A stretch of 64,000 nt of DNA from Gaiellasilicea sp963850995 (GCA_963850995.1 CAWKNQ010000019.1:62001-126000); one strand, 5' to 3'. Shown: positions 17,631-26,771, counted from the first letter of the stretch. The notes: generated from the sequence alone by a model not told the origin. Translations and numbers: made by a program.

Positions 17631-17639
17631 GGGGGGTAT
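17623..17639. promoter_or_regulatory. CsoR-type copper operator between copA and csoR
   Basis: ATACCC-ACGGG-GGGTAT is a GC-cored inverted repeat like known CsoR sites. It overlaps the copA start codon and lies 15 bases before the csoR ATG, so one bound repressor could block both divergent genes until Cu(I) is present. Confidence 0.8.
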
Positions 17640-17653
17640 GTTATCGTGAACGC

Positions 17654-17932
17654 ATGGCGACGCCCGGCTACTCCGCCGACAAGGAGGCGCTCCTCAACCG
17701 CCTCGCGCGGATCGAGGGCCAGGTGCGCGGGATCGCGAGGATGGTCGAGGAGGAGCGCTACTGCATCGACGTGCTGACGCAGATCAGCGCGGCCCAGAAG
17801 GCGATCGACGCGGTCGCGCTCGAGTTGCTGGACGAGCACGTGCGCCACTGCGTCGTCGGGAGCGAGGGCGACACGCAGGCCGACCGTCTGGACGAGCTGA
17901 TGGCCGCCGTCGGGCGGCTCGTCAAGGCCTGA
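17654..17932 (+). CDS. csoR: CsoR-family copper-sensing repressor
   Basis: The 92-residue four-helix protein of the CsoR/RcnR family begins ADKEALLNRLARIEGQVRGI. The Cu(I) ligands are the Cys in EERYCIDVL and the His and second Cys in DEHVRHCVVG, a C-H-C set as in Mycobacterium CsoR rather than the nickel set of RcnR. It is divergent from copA across a CsoR-like operator and co-transcribed with the DUF4396 gene. It should bind DNA as apo-protein and release on Cu(I). Confidence 0.93.
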   Translation: MATPGYSADKEALLNRLARIEGQVRGIARMVEEERYCIDVLTQISAAQKAIDAVALELLDEHVRHCVVGSEGDTQADRLDELMAAVGRLVKA

Positions 17933-18385
17933 GTGGAGCACCACGGCGAGGGGTCGCTGAACCGCGTCGCCTTCTCGGCCACCGTCCATTGCCTGACCGG
18001 GTGCGCGATCGGCGAGGTGCTCGGACTGATCATCGGCACGGCGCTCGGCTGGAACGACTGGCAGACGATCGCGCTCGCGATCGCGCTCGCCTTCCTCTTC
18101 GGCTACTCGTTCACGCTCGTGCCGCTGCTTCGGGGCGGGCTGGCACTCGCCGCCGCAGTCCCGATCGCGCTCGCGGCGGACACGATCTCGATCGCGATCA
18201 TGGAGATCGTCGACAACGCGATCATCCTGCTCATCCCCGGCGCGATGGAGGCCGGCCTGACGAGTCTCCTCTTCTGGGGGAGCCTGGCCTTCGCGCTGCT
18301 CGTCGCGGGCGCCGTCGCGTACCCGGTGAACCGGTGGCTGATCGCGCGCGGCCGCGGCCACGCGGTCGTCCACGCACACCACTAG
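17933..18385 (+). CDS. DUF4396 multi-span membrane protein
   Basis: The 150-residue protein starts at a GTG directly after the csoR stop. It has four hydrophobic segments, an early TVHCLTGCAIGEVLG motif with two Cys and a His, LALAADTISIAIMEIVDN, and a His-rich tail (GHAVVHAHH). These features match DUF4396, which often sits beside copper or heavy-metal regulators. Position in the csoR operon and the Cys/His content suggest a metal-linked role, which is inference. Confidence 0.85.
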   Translation: MEHHGEGSLNRVAFSATVHCLTGCAIGEVLGLIIGTALGWNDWQTIALAIALAFLFGYSFTLVPLLRGGLALAAAVPIALAADTISIAIMEIVDNAIILLIPGAMEAGLTSLLFWGSLAFALLVAGAVAYPVNRWLIARGRGHAVVHAHH

Positions 18386-18395
18386 GGTCGTTCCC

Positions 18396-19112
18396 GTGGA
18401 CGAGCTGCTGCAGGCGTGGTTCGCCGAGCACGGCCGCGATCTGCCGTGGCGGCGAACGCGCGACCCGTACGCGATCCTCGTCTCCGAGGTAATGCTGCAG
18501 CAGACCCAGGTCGAGCGGGTGATTCCCCGCTGGCGCGCATGGCTCGAGCGCTGGCCCACGCCCGGCGAGCTCGCCGTCGCCTCGCCCGCGGACGTGATCC
18601 GCGAGTGGCAAGGGCTCGGCTACAACCGGCGCGCGCTGAACCTGCACCGGGCGGCGCGGGCGGTCGCGGACGGCGGCTGGCCGGACGACTTGACCGAGCT
18701 CCCGGGCGTCGGGCCATACACCGCCGCCGCGATCCGCAACCAGTCCTTCGGCGAGGCCGTCCTGCCGGTCGACACGAACGTCGCCAGGATCCAGGAACGC
18801 ACCGGGCACGCGTTCGGCCCGGGCGCGCTGCAGGCGCTGTTCGATCTCGGCGCCACGATCTGCCTCGCGCGCGTGCCGCGCTGCGAGATCTGTCCCCTGG
18901 CCGGGGAGTGCCCGTCTCGCGGCAGTCGCTACGAGCCGTTGCGGAAGCAGTCGCGCTTCGAGGGCTCGTTCCGGCAACGCCGGGCGGCCCTGCTCAGGCT
19001 CGTCGCGGCGGAGCCGCAACCGGTGAGCACGCTCGACCACGAAGCGGTCGAGTCGCTCGTGCGCGACGGCCTCGTCGAGCAGGCCGGTGGGCTCGTGCGC
19101 TTGCCTGCCTAG
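18396..19112 (+). CDS. mutY: A/G-specific adenine glycosylase (short form)
   Basis: The HhH-GPD glycosylase removes A opposite 8-oxoG. Motifs are LPWRRTRDPYAILVSEVMLQ, QGLGYNRRALNLH, the hairpin LPGVGPYTAAAIR with VDTNVAR (catalytic Asp), and a 4Fe-4S loop CLARVPRCEICPLAGEC (C-x6-C-x2-C-x5-C). At 238 residues it lacks the C-terminal NUDIX-like domain that recognises 8-oxoG in Escherichia coli MutY. Short forms are seen in actinobacteria. The GTG start is 10 bases after the DUF4396 stop. It is convergent with the GNAT gene, with a 4-base overlap. Confidence 0.9.
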   Translation: MDELLQAWFAEHGRDLPWRRTRDPYAILVSEVMLQQTQVERVIPRWRAWLERWPTPGELAVASPADVIREWQGLGYNRRALNLHRAARAVADGGWPDDLTELPGVGPYTAAAIRNQSFGEAVLPVDTNVARIQERTGHAFGPGALQALFDLGATICLARVPRCEICPLAGECPSRGSRYEPLRKQSRFEGSFRQRRAALLRLVAAEPQPVSTLDHEAVESLVRDGLVEQAGGLVRLPA

Positions 19113-19825
19113 ATTCGGTGGTGCATCCAGACGTTGGGCTCGACGTAGACGCCCTCGTCGCGCTCCCGGTCGATCTCGACCGGCACGAGCGCACCCGGGA
19201 CGACGTACGTGCCGCTCTCGGGGAAGCCCATCTTCGTCCAGCTCTCCCAGTCGGCGACGCTCCCCGTGATCCGCATCGAGCGCGGCGCGATCCGGACCAG
19301 CTCCGCGCCCGCGGTCTCGTGCACACGTAGCCATGGGTCGAGCAATTCGCCGTCCTCGCGCCGCCAGGTGACGTAGCGGTCGATCGGCGTCAGCGGATAG
19401 CGATGCTTGAGGCTCGGGCGGACCGGCGCGACGAGATCCTCGAGCCCGCGCGCGGCGACCGCCTTCCGCATTCCGTCGAGCATCGTCTTGCTGAGGCCAC
19501 GTCCGCGCTGCTCGACGCCGATCACGATGGCGATCGCGGACACCGCCTCAGCGGCACGGCCCTCGAACGCCTGCGCGAGTGCGGCGTCCCAGCCCTCGTC
19601 GGGGAGATCGGCGGGGCCGAACGGCACCGGGACGGCGTTGGACTCGGCCAGCAGCCGGTCGTTGTCGTCGACGAGGTAGAGCTGCAGGTCGGCGAACTCC
19701 TCGTACTGGCGCATCCAGTAGTCGTCGGAGACGGGGTCGTGGTACATGAACTCGTCCCAGGTGGCGCCGAGCTCCTTACGCCGCGCGAGCAGCTCGGGCC
19801 GCTCGGCCTGCGAGTAGAGCTTCAC
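19109..19825 (-). CDS. GNAT-family N-acetyltransferase-like protein
   Basis: The 238-residue product has an acetyl-CoA loop VEQRGRGLSKTMLDGMRKA in the middle and C-terminal WESWTKMGF with a GTYVVPGALVPVEID strand. The N-terminus (MKLYSQAERPELLARRKELG) and the C-terminal barrel-like stretch are typical of a long GNAT subgroup found in actinobacteria. Substrate is unknown. The start overlaps the ispF stop by 4 bases (ATGA), but a functional link to isoprenoids is not implied. Confidence 0.78.
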   Translation of the reverse strand: MKLYSQAERPELLARRKELGATWDEFMYHDPVSDDYWMRQYEEFADLQLYLVDDNDRLLAESNAVPVPFGPADLPDEGWDAALAQAFEGRAAEAVSAIAIVIGVEQRGRGLSKTMLDGMRKAVAARGLEDLVAPVRPSLKHRYPLTPIDRYVTWRREDGELLDPWLRVHETAGAELVRIAPRSMRITGSVADWESWTKMGFPESGTYVVPGALVPVEIDRERDEGVYVEPNVWMHHRI

Positions 19826-20304
19826 GCGCGCTCGAGCAGGGCGACGGCCTGGGCCGCGAGCCCCTCACCGGAGCCGGTGAAGCCCAGGCGGTCGGTCGTG
19901 GTCGCGCGGACGTTGACCCGGTCCGGCTCGACGCCGAGCGCACCCGCGAGCCGCTCGCGCATCCGCTCGCGGTACGACGCGATCCGCGGCTCCTCGCCGA
20001 TCAGGACGCAGTCGGCGTTGACGAGCCCGTAGCCGGCATCCCGCACCCGTCCGTAGGCGTCGCCGAGCAGCTCGAGCGAGTCGGCGCCTTGCCAGCGCTC
20101 GTCGCCCGAGGGGTAGAGCGAGCCGATGTCGCCGAGACCGGCCGCCCCGAGCAAGGCGTCCGTGAGCGCATGCGCGATCACGTCGCCGTCGGAGTGACCA
20201 GCGAGGCCGCGTGGGTGGTCGATCTCCACACCGCCGAGCACGAGCCGGACGCCGTCCTCGAGCGCGTGCGCGTCGACGCCGAGGCCGATCCGCAGCTCAG
20301 ACAC
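19822..20304 (-). CDS. ispF: 2-C-methyl-D-erythritol 2,4-cyclodiphosphate synthase
   Basis: The MEP-pathway cyclase converts CDP-ME-2-phosphate to MEcPP with release of CMP. The 160-residue product starts at GTG 20304 (VSELRIGLGVDAHAL). Zinc ligands are in GVDAHAL and the HSDGDVIAHALTDALLGA motif. NADCVLIGEEPRI and the C-terminal ATTTDRLGFTGSGEGLAAQA are also family hallmarks. A HAD gene is wedged between it and ispD, with overlaps on both sides. Confidence 0.95.
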   Translation of the reverse strand: MSELRIGLGVDAHALEDGVRLVLGGVEIDHPRGLAGHSDGDVIAHALTDALLGAAGLGDIGSLYPSGDERWQGADSLELLGDAYGRVRDAGYGLVNADCVLIGEEPRIASYRERMRERLAGALGVEPDRVNVRATTTDRLGFTGSGEGLAAQAVALLERA

Positions 20305-20882
20305 GTGCGAGCGCTCCGTGAAGCTCCCCGAGCGAGCGGATCGAGATCGCGCGCGGCGGGTGGCTCGTGGAGGTGGCCCCAAGGGCCTCGGCGCACGTGC
20401 ACCGCGACCATGCCGGCCGACAGCGCCGGCACGACGTCGTTGTCGACACGATCGCCGACGTAGGCGATCTCGGCGGGCTCGTGCCCGGCTTCGCGGACAA
20501 CCCGCTCGAAGAACGCAGCGGCCGGCTTCTCGACTCCCCAGCGCTCCGACGACCCCACGAAGTCGACATGAGGCCGCAGCAGCTCCTCTGTCTCCTGCGG
20601 GGTGTTGCCGACGGCGCCGACCTTCGTCCCGACGTCGCGGAGCGAGTCGAGGCAAGGCAGCGCGTCGTCGTAGAGGTCATCCATCCCCCAGGTCGAGGCC
20701 GCCTGCGGAACGCCGAGGATCTCCCACGCGCGGCCGTGGTGCTCGCCGCGGGCGGCAAGACCGCCGAGCACACCCATCAGCGTGAAGCGGGGCACGCCCG
20801 CCGCGTCCGCGGCACGCTCCCACATTCCGGTCTCGTCCACCAGCGTCTCCCCGACGTCGAAGACAACGGCCTTCAGAGCCAC
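20297..20882 (-). CDS. HAD-superfamily hydrolase, frameshifted near its end
   Basis: The GTG start at 20882 overlaps the ispD end. HAD motif I is FDVGETLVDE, motif II VGNTPQE, motif III lysine VEKPAAAFFERV, and motif IV VGDRVDNDVVPALSAGM. After RRGPWGHLHEPPAA the frame runs into ispF. Shifting one base in a GCGCGCG run near 20350 gives ISIRSLGELHGALARV and a stop at 20297. The product is a phosphatase-type HAD of about 194 residues, substrate unknown. It sits inside the ispD-ispF operon, so a phosphorylated small molecule is likely. Confidence 0.82.
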
Positions 20883-21538
20883 GAGGCGACGAGCTCCAGG
20901 TCGGCCTTCGTGGTCACCTTGAGCAGGCGCGGATCCCCTTCGACCCACTTGACGCGCCCGCCGCACGCCTCGACGAGCGAGGAGCAGTCGGTGGCACCGT
21001 CGAGATCGCCGGCATAGGCCTCGCGCAGCTTCGCGGCGAGGAACGCCTGCGGCGTCTGCACCGCGATCAGCTGCTCGCGCGAGAGGGTTCCGGAGACGGC
21101 TTCTCCCTCCACCGTCTTGACGGTGTCCGTGAGCGGCAGGGCCGGAACGACGCCGTCCCACCCCTCCGAGAGCGGGGCGAGGACTCGCTCGACGACGCCC
21201 TCGCTCACGAGCGGCCTGGCCGCGTCGTGGACGAGCACGACGAGTGCGTCGTCCGGCACCTCCGCGAGGGCATGGCGGACACTCTCGGCCCGCGTCGGTC
21301 CGCCCGTGACCACGGCCACCACCTTCGTCGCCGAGAGCTCCTCGGCGAGGAGGATCGCAGGCTCCTCCCAGTCGTGCGGCACGGCCACCACGATCGCGTC
21401 GATCCAGCCGGACTCGTCCAGCCGGCGTAGAGGCTCGGCAAGGAGCGGCAGCTCCCCGAGCCCCACGAACGCCTTGGGCCGCTCCTCGCCCAGCCGCGTA
21501 CCTGTCCCCGCGGCGACGAGGAGGGCCCAGACGCTCAT
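20873..21538 (-). CDS. ispD: 2-C-methyl-D-erythritol 4-phosphate cytidylyltransferase
   Basis: The 221-residue nucleotidyltransferase starts LLVAAGTGTRLGEERPKAF, with Lys in the PK of the substrate loop. It continues with VHDAARPLVSEG and the C-terminal TPQAFLAAKLREAYA, TDCSSLVEACGG and VEGDPRLLKVTTKADL. It joins MEP with CTP to make CDP-ME. It lies 13 bases downstream of carD, the conserved carD-ispD-ispF order of actinobacteria. Confidence 0.95.
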   Translation of the reverse strand: MSVWALLVAAGTGTRLGEERPKAFVGLGELPLLAEPLRRLDESGWIDAIVVAVPHDWEEPAILLAEELSATKVVAVVTGGPTRAESVRHALAEVPDDALVVLVHDAARPLVSEGVVERVLAPLSEGWDGVVPALPLTDTVKTVEGEAVSGTLSREQLIAVQTPQAFLAAKLREAYAGDLDGATDCSSLVEACGGRVKWVEGDPRLLKVTTKADLELVASWL

Positions 21539-21551
21539 GTCTCCCGCGACG

Positions 21552-22151
21552 CTACGCCGTCGCGGCGGCCTTCGCCTTGTCCTTCTTCTTCGGCTTCTCG
21601 CCGTTGCCGGCGAGCACGCCCTCGAGCCACTCCGCGGCCTCGTCCTCGTCGACCGCCTTGGCGTACATCAGCTCGGAGGCGAGGATCTTCTTCGCCTTGA
21701 CGAACATCTGCTTCTCGCCCGTCGAGAGCCCCTTCTCGTGGTCGCGCAGGGAGAGATTCTTCACGACCTCGGCCAGCTCGAAGATGTCCCCCGTCTTCAT
21801 CTTGTCGCGGTTGTGCTTGAACCTGCGGTTCCAGTTCTTCGGCATCTCCGTCGAGCCGCCCGTGAGCGCCTTCACGACGGTGTTGACGAGATCCTCGTCG
21901 ATCACGGTGCGAAGCCCCACCTGCTCCGCGTTCTCGACCGGCACGTTCACGGTCATGTCGTTGTGCAGGATCTGGATCGTCAGGTACTCGCGCGTCTGCC
22001 CCAGGACCTCGCGCTTCTCCCGTTTCACGACCGTTCCTGCCCCGTGGTGCGGGTACACCACCTTGTCGCCAACCTCGAACAACCCAGCCTCCCCTTGGTG
22101 AAAACGAGTCTGTTCAGTGAAGAAGCCGGCGGGCTCGAGGCTCACCGGCAT
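21552..22151 (-). CDS. carD: CarD-family RNA polymerase-binding transcription factor
   Basis: This 199-residue protein starts at ATG 22151 (MPVSLEPAGFF). It has a TRCF-like RNAP-interaction domain (LFEVGDKVVYPHHGAGTVV, then YLTIQILHNDMTVNVPVENA). A helical DNA-binding domain follows, with the NWNRRFKHNRDKMKTGD tryptophan motif that stabilises open complexes at rRNA and other promoters. It ends in a basic Lys/Ala tail. It is about 35 residues longer than mycobacterial CarD at the termini. A -10 TATACT is only 8 bases before the ATG, suggesting a leaderless mRNA. Confidence 0.94.
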   Translation of the reverse strand: MPVSLEPAGFFTEQTRFHQGEAGLFEVGDKVVYPHHGAGTVVKREKREVLGQTREYLTIQILHNDMTVNVPVENAEQVGLRTVIDEDLVNTVVKALTGGSTEMPKNWNRRFKHNRDKMKTGDIFELAEVVKNLSLRDHEKGLSTGEKQMFVKAKKILASELMYAKAVDEDEAAEWLEGVLAGNGEKPKKKDKAKAAATA

Positions 22152-22159
22152 GCTGGGGT

Positions 22160-22188
22160 AGTATAGCGGAAACCCCTGGAAACAGCCA
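22160..22188 (-). promoter_or_regulatory. Putative carD promoter
   Basis: On the minus strand TATACT is followed after 8 bases by the carD ATG, so transcription would begin at or next to the start codon. A weak -35 (TGGCTG) lies 17 bases upstream. Confidence 0.45.
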
Positions 22189-22200
22189 CTTTTCAGGTGA

Positions 22201-23559
22201 TTATGCGGATTTGCGGGGGTTTTGCTCTCGGGCTTCGAGGCCGGCGAGGAGAGCCTCGCGGAGGGTGCCGGAGCCGGAGATGCGGAGCTTCGACCGGCTC
22301 CCGGTACCCTCCGGGGCGACCACCGCGAGGATGCCGAGCTTGGCGCACTCCTCGAGCCGCCGCTCCGACTGCGACGCCGGCCGGAGGCGGCCGGTGAGCC
22401 CGATCTCCCCGAATGCCGCAACGCCCTCGCGCACAGGCGCGTTGCGAGCAGCAGACGTGATCGCGAGCGCGATCGCGAGGTCGGCGCCCGGCTCGTCGAT
22501 CCGCAGGCCGCCGGCGACGTTGACGAAGACGTCGGCAGAGCCGAGCGAAACGCCGGCGTGCCGGGAGAGGACGGCGACGATCATGGCAAGCCGCTTCGGG
22601 TCAACTCCCGTCCCGACCCGGCGCGGCATCGCCAGGTCGGTGGGCGCGACGAGCGCCTGGATCTCGAGCAGGATCGGCCGCGTCCCCTCGAGCACGCAGG
22701 CAACGGCAGCGCCGATCTCGCCGGGGACCGTCTTGCCGAAGAGCTCGGAGGGGTCGGGAACGCCGATCAGGCCTTCGCCGGTCATCTCGAAGACGCCAAG
22801 CTCGTTGGTGGAGCCGAAGCGGTTCTTGGTCGCGCGCAGGATGCGGTGGGCGTGATAACGGTCACCCTCGAACTGGAGCACGCAGTCGACGAGGTGCTCG
22901 AGCACGCGCGGGCCTGCGACTGCGCCGTCCTTGGTCACGTGGCCGACGAGGATCGTGGCGACGTTCCGCTCCTTGGCGACCCGGAGCAGGCGGCCGGCAG
23001 CCTCGCGGACCTGGCCGACGGAGCCGGGAGCAGAGCTCATGTCGGCGGCGTAGAGGGTCTGGATCGAGTCGATCACGCAAACGTCCGGACGCTCGCGCTC
23101 GAGGGTGGCGCAGACGGCGTCGAGCTCGGTCTCGGCGAGGATCTCGACGTGCTCGGTGCCGCCGAGCCGCGCCGCGCGAAGCTTCACCTGCGCGGTCGAC
23201 TCCTCGCCGGTGACGAGGAGCGCACGGCGGCCGGCCGCGGAGATCGCACCGAGGGCGCTGAGGAGCAGGGTCGACTTACCGACGCCGGGCTCGCCGCCGA
23301 CGAGGACGAGGCTGGCCGGAACGAGACCGCCGCCCAGGACTCGGTCTAGCTCCGGAACGCCGGTCGAGATCCGCTTCGCCTCTTCGGCGTCCACGTCGAC
23401 GAGGCGGAGGAGCGGCTTCGCGGCAGCCTGCTGGGCCGCGGCGGCCGGCGCCTCCTCGACGAGCGAGCCGAACGCGTTGCATCCGGGGCACTTGCCGAAC
23501 CACCGTCCGGCGGCGTAGCCGCACTCGGTGCACGCGTACTGGACTGCTGCCTTCGCCAT
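22201..23559 (-). CDS. radA: DNA repair/recombination ATPase RadA (Sms)
   Basis: The 452-residue protein has an N-terminal C4 zinc finger (YACTECGYAAGRWFGKCPGC). The RecA-like core has Walker A GGEPGVGKSTLL and VCVIDSIQTLY, with the RadA-specific KNRFGSTNELG. The C-terminus is a Lon-protease-like domain without the catalytic Ser. It acts in branch migration and recombination-intermediate processing. It lies directly upstream of carD in the same direction with 49 bases between. Confidence 0.95.
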   Translation of the reverse strand: MAKAAVQYACTECGYAAGRWFGKCPGCNAFGSLVEEAPAAAAQQAAAKPLLRLVDVDAEEAKRISTGVPELDRVLGGGLVPASLVLVGGEPGVGKSTLLLSALGAISAAGRRALLVTGEESTAQVKLRAARLGGTEHVEILAETELDAVCATLERERPDVCVIDSIQTLYAADMSSAPGSVGQVREAAGRLLRVAKERNVATILVGHVTKDGAVAGPRVLEHLVDCVLQFEGDRYHAHRILRATKNRFGSTNELGVFEMTGEGLIGVPDPSELFGKTVPGEIGAAVACVLEGTRPILLEIQALVAPTDLAMPRRVGTGVDPKRLAMIVAVLSRHAGVSLGSADVFVNVAGGLRIDEPGADLAIALAITSAARNAPVREGVAAFGEIGLTGRLRPASQSERRLEECAKLGILAVVAPEGTGSRSKLRISGSGTLREALLAGLEAREQNPRKSA

Positions 23560-23712
23560 CCTGCGAGGCTAGCCCGCGAGGCGGACGGGGATGTGTCGAC
23601 TTCGTGACGCGGGCGCATCGACTTCGTCTCGCGGCCGAAGCGTCTCGAGTCTGACACTGGAGCGAGAGGCCGCCGCGGAACCGAACGTTGTCGAACGGTG
23701 TAGTGGCCGTGA

Positions 23713-24576
23713 ATGCTCGCAGCGCGACTCGTCATGACCCTGCTCGTGTGTGCGCCGCTCCTCGGCGCCGGCGGCGGGCCGTCTCAAGTGACGCTGTCGG
23801 CGCCGGCGACCGCAACCACAGACGTGCCGTCGATAAGACTCGCGGCGCCGACGGCACGCCATCCCTATGCCGTCGTCGTCGATTCGCGCGGGCGCGTGTT
23901 CGTGGCCGACGGCGCGTCGCGCCGGATTCTGCAGCTCGACGCGCGCACGGGTCGGCTGCGCGTGCACGCGGCCGGGCTCGTCGAGCCGACGGGCCTCGCC
24001 GCCGCAGCAGGGCTTCTCTTCGTCGCGGACTTCCACGCGGGTCTCGTCCGAAGAGTCGGAGCCGCGGGTCGCGTGACCACGCTCGCACGCCTCCCGCAGG
24101 TGACCGCGGTGGCGGCCACTCCTGCACGGGTCGTCTACGCCGTGACCATGGGCGGAACGCTCGCCCGCATCTCGCCCAATGGAGCGATCACTCGGATCGG
24201 GGTCGCCGGCGGCCTCGACCGGCCGCACGGCATCACGATCGATCGCAATGGGCGGCTCCTCGTCGCGGAAGACTCGCGACGCGTGCGGCGCGTCGACCCG
24301 AGGACCGGCCGCGCCGAGCTCGTCGTCGACGGCGTGGACACGAACAGAATCGCGGTCGCCCGCGACGGAACCCTCTTCCTCGCCGGCGGAAGCCCGACGG
24401 GAGGCACCCTGCGACGGCTCGAGCCCGGCGGGAAGCAGACCGTCCTGTTCGACGACCTCCACGTCAGCGACGTCGCCGTCCTGCCGGACGGCGACCTGAT
24501 CGCGACCGCGGTCGAGCCGGGAGCGATCGTCCGCTTCGACCCTCGCACCGGCGCCCGCCGCAAGCTCGCGGGCTAG
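23713..24576 (+). CDS. Secreted NHL/SMP-30-like beta-propeller protein
   Basis: The 287-residue product has a signal peptide (MLAARLVMTLLVCAPLLGAG). About six repeats of the form ARDGTLFLAGG / DSRGRVFVADGASRRILQLD / DRNGRLLVAEDSRRVRRVDP follow, each ending in a hydrophobic strand, as in NHL and gluconolactonase-like propellers. No clear catalytic metal site is visible, so enzymatic activity is not claimed. It stands alone, with a strong terminator overlapping its stop. The 153 bases before it hold only a direct repeat (TCGACTTCGT twice). Confidence 0.78.
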   Translation: MLAARLVMTLLVCAPLLGAGGGPSQVTLSAPATATTDVPSIRLAAPTARHPYAVVVDSRGRVFVADGASRRILQLDARTGRLRVHAAGLVEPTGLAAAAGLLFVADFHAGLVRRVGAAGRVTTLARLPQVTAVAATPARVVYAVTMGGTLARISPNGAITRIGVAGGLDRPHGITIDRNGRLLVAEDSRRVRRVDPRTGRAELVVDGVDTNRIAVARDGTLFLAGGSPTGGTLRRLEPGGKQTVLFDDLHVSDVAVLPDGDLIATAVEPGAIVRFDPRTGARRKLAG

Positions 24577-24610
24577 GGGAGGGGCCGCCCCGACGGCGGC
24601 CCCTCCCCTA
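24574..24610. terminator. Strong 16-bp bidirectional terminator hairpin
   Basis: TAGGGGAGGGGCCGCC, loop CCGAC, GGCGGCCCCTCCCCTA, a perfect stem. It begins with the TAG stop of the propeller gene and serves the converging DUF6351 gene as well. Confidence 0.88.
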
Positions 24611-24625
24611 CTCCTTCGCGGCGGC

Positions 24626-26771
24626 TCAGTCGCCGTAGTCGAGCCAGGCCCCGAGCGGCGGCCGCTCGTCGACGCCGGGCTTGCTCCAGTCGCAGACGCC
24701 CGTCGGGAATGCCGTCTGGAGCCGCGCCTGCTGCGCCGGCGTGAACGACACGCCGTACGCGCCGAAGTCGATCGGCTTCAGCTGGCACTTGAACATGTCG
24801 CTCGCCAGCGGCGAGCCGGCGACCATGCGCGTCTCCGCGAAGGTCGGGTAGAGCGCCGTCGCAGGTGCCGCCGCCGAGGCAGCCCGAACGGCTCGGCGAT
24901 CTTCGTCGAGCCCGTCCAGCACGCGTCCGTCAGACGCAACCGGACGGTTGCGGATCATCCGCTCCGCGGCCGTGCCCGGCGCGTCGTCGGCCTGCGATTG
25001 CGGCCAGCCACGCCTCCATCTGCGTCAGCGCCTCGGCAGCAGGCGGACCCGAGCCGGCCGCGTTCGAGACGAACATGACGTGGTTCGCGTACGTCCCGTT
25101 CGCCTCCTGGAGCCGCTGCCCGCATCACGAACGAGTGGATCGCGCGTGTGGATGTCGCCGGTCGAACGGAGGTCGGAGTACGTGTACGGGCGGGTCGATG
25201 ATCGGCGTCGAGGCCAGCCCGAGCCCGCCCGTGTTGACACGGCCCGTCTCGTAGCCGAACGCACGATCCCGATCGGATCGGCGGCGACGCGCTGCGGGAC
25301 GACCTGACCGATGAAGTCGAAGCCGCCTGCGTTCTCGTTCAGCGAGACGAACTGCTCCGGGGTGATCGCCCCGCTTTGGAGCGCTGTGAGCCCGTACTGG
25401 AGGCCGATGTTGTCGAGCGGCCGCCAGGCGAAACCGTTCGCCGGATTGCGCCCGAGCTGCGTCGCGATCTGCTCGAAGCTCGTGCACTTGATCCCGCCCG
25501 GATTCGTCACCGGGTGGTACCGCGCCGCCACGGGCACGGCGCCTGGGCAGGCCTCGAGCGCGTTCGTCCGGCTGGCGAACGCGAGGTGCCAGAACTGGCA
25601 CGAGTTGAAGGTGCCGAAGCCCGAGGCCGCGGCGCGCTGCGCGGCCGTCCAGCCGGCGGCGACACCGGCCGGGCTGGCGAAGTACAGCGAGAGCAGTCGG
25701 CAGTCCGCGACGGTTCCGAGCGTGATCGAGTCCTGGAACGAAGCGCTCGGGATGATCCCGTCGAGGATGCCCGGGTAGTTGTTCCCGATCAGATGCTGCT
25801 GGATCGCGCCGCCCGAGCCGCCAAAGCCGATCGTGTACGCTCGGCTTCCCGTACGTCTCGGCGAAGTGCTCCTTCACCATCAGCGCCACCTCGGCCGAGA
25901 TCACCTCGCTGCAGTTGTTGTCGTAGACGTTCAGGGACGAAGACGCGACGGCATAGCCACGGGCGAGGAACAGGTCGGTGAGCACGCCTCCGTTCCCCTG
26001 GCCCTGGTGGTAGCCGACGTTGCAGCCGCCCCCGAACGTGTAGACGAGCCTTCCGTTCCAGCCGGGCTCGTCCACGAACGGGCTCGGCGGGGCGGCCGGG
26101 TCGAAGAGGGCGGCGATCTCGTAGACGGCGCGGTCGATCACGCCCTTCTCGATCCGCACGACGTAGTCGACGGTGCGGCCGTCGAGCGTCGTCGTCTGCG
26201 CGAGGTCGGCCGGCTTCACGGCCGGGTCGGCGAGCGTCGCGAAGGCGCCGGCGGTCGTCCGGTACACGTAGCGCACCTGCGTCGGCGCGGAGCAATCGGC
26301 ATCGAGCGCAGGCCCGAGCCCGTTCTGCACCGTCTCGCAGAAGAAGGGCTCCTGCTGCGGGCCTGAGAACATCGGCCCGCTGATGGGGTGGTTGACGATC
26401 CGGAGGGTCGCGGAGCGGCCCGGCGGCGTGCCCTTCCCCTGGCCGTTTGCGCGCGCGACGATCTCGTTCTCGCCGAGGGCGAGACCGTCGACGAGCCCGC
26501 GCAGCGAGCCGTCGGGCATCGTCCGGAAGCTCGCGGACACATCCCGGCCGTTCGCCTCGATCCGGAGGTGCTTCAGGCTCGCGGCGTCGTCGTGCAGGCG
26601 AATCTCGACGAGGACGTCGCCGCCCGAGACGTACTGCGGCAGCGTCGACAGCGCCTCGACCGCAGGCGCCGCGCTCCCCGCGCCGCTTGCGCCCACGGGC
26701 AGCAGCCCCGCGGCGAGAACGGCCGCCGCTGCCGCGACGAGGCGCATGAGGCGTGTGCGTGGACCGGTCAT
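24626..26771 (-). pseudogene. DUF6351 secreted hydrolase-like gene with multiple frameshifts
   Basis: ATG 26771 begins a signal peptide (MTGPRTRLMRLVAAAAAVLA) and a long intact segment to KEHFAETYGKPSVH. Then the frame changes repeatedly. TIGFGGSGGAIQQHLIGNNY (a GxSxG-like nucleophile elbow) and TNPGGIKCTSFEQIATQLGR are in a second frame. GYETGRVNTGGLGLASTPII returns to the first. PYTYSDLRSTGDIHTR and the C-terminal CQLKPIDFGAYGVSFTPAQQ to the stop are in others. At least five indels fall between 25845 and 24960. Reassembled, it would be about 710 residues, like intact DUF6351 proteins of the alpha/beta-hydrolase (tannase-like) type. It is either a true pseudogene or a poorly sequenced stretch. 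Confidence 0.75.

Noticed and set aside
22222..23349. 375-codon plus-strand frame opposite radA
   Set aside because: Composition is an exact GC-skewed antisense of a conserved gene, and there is no SD or domain.
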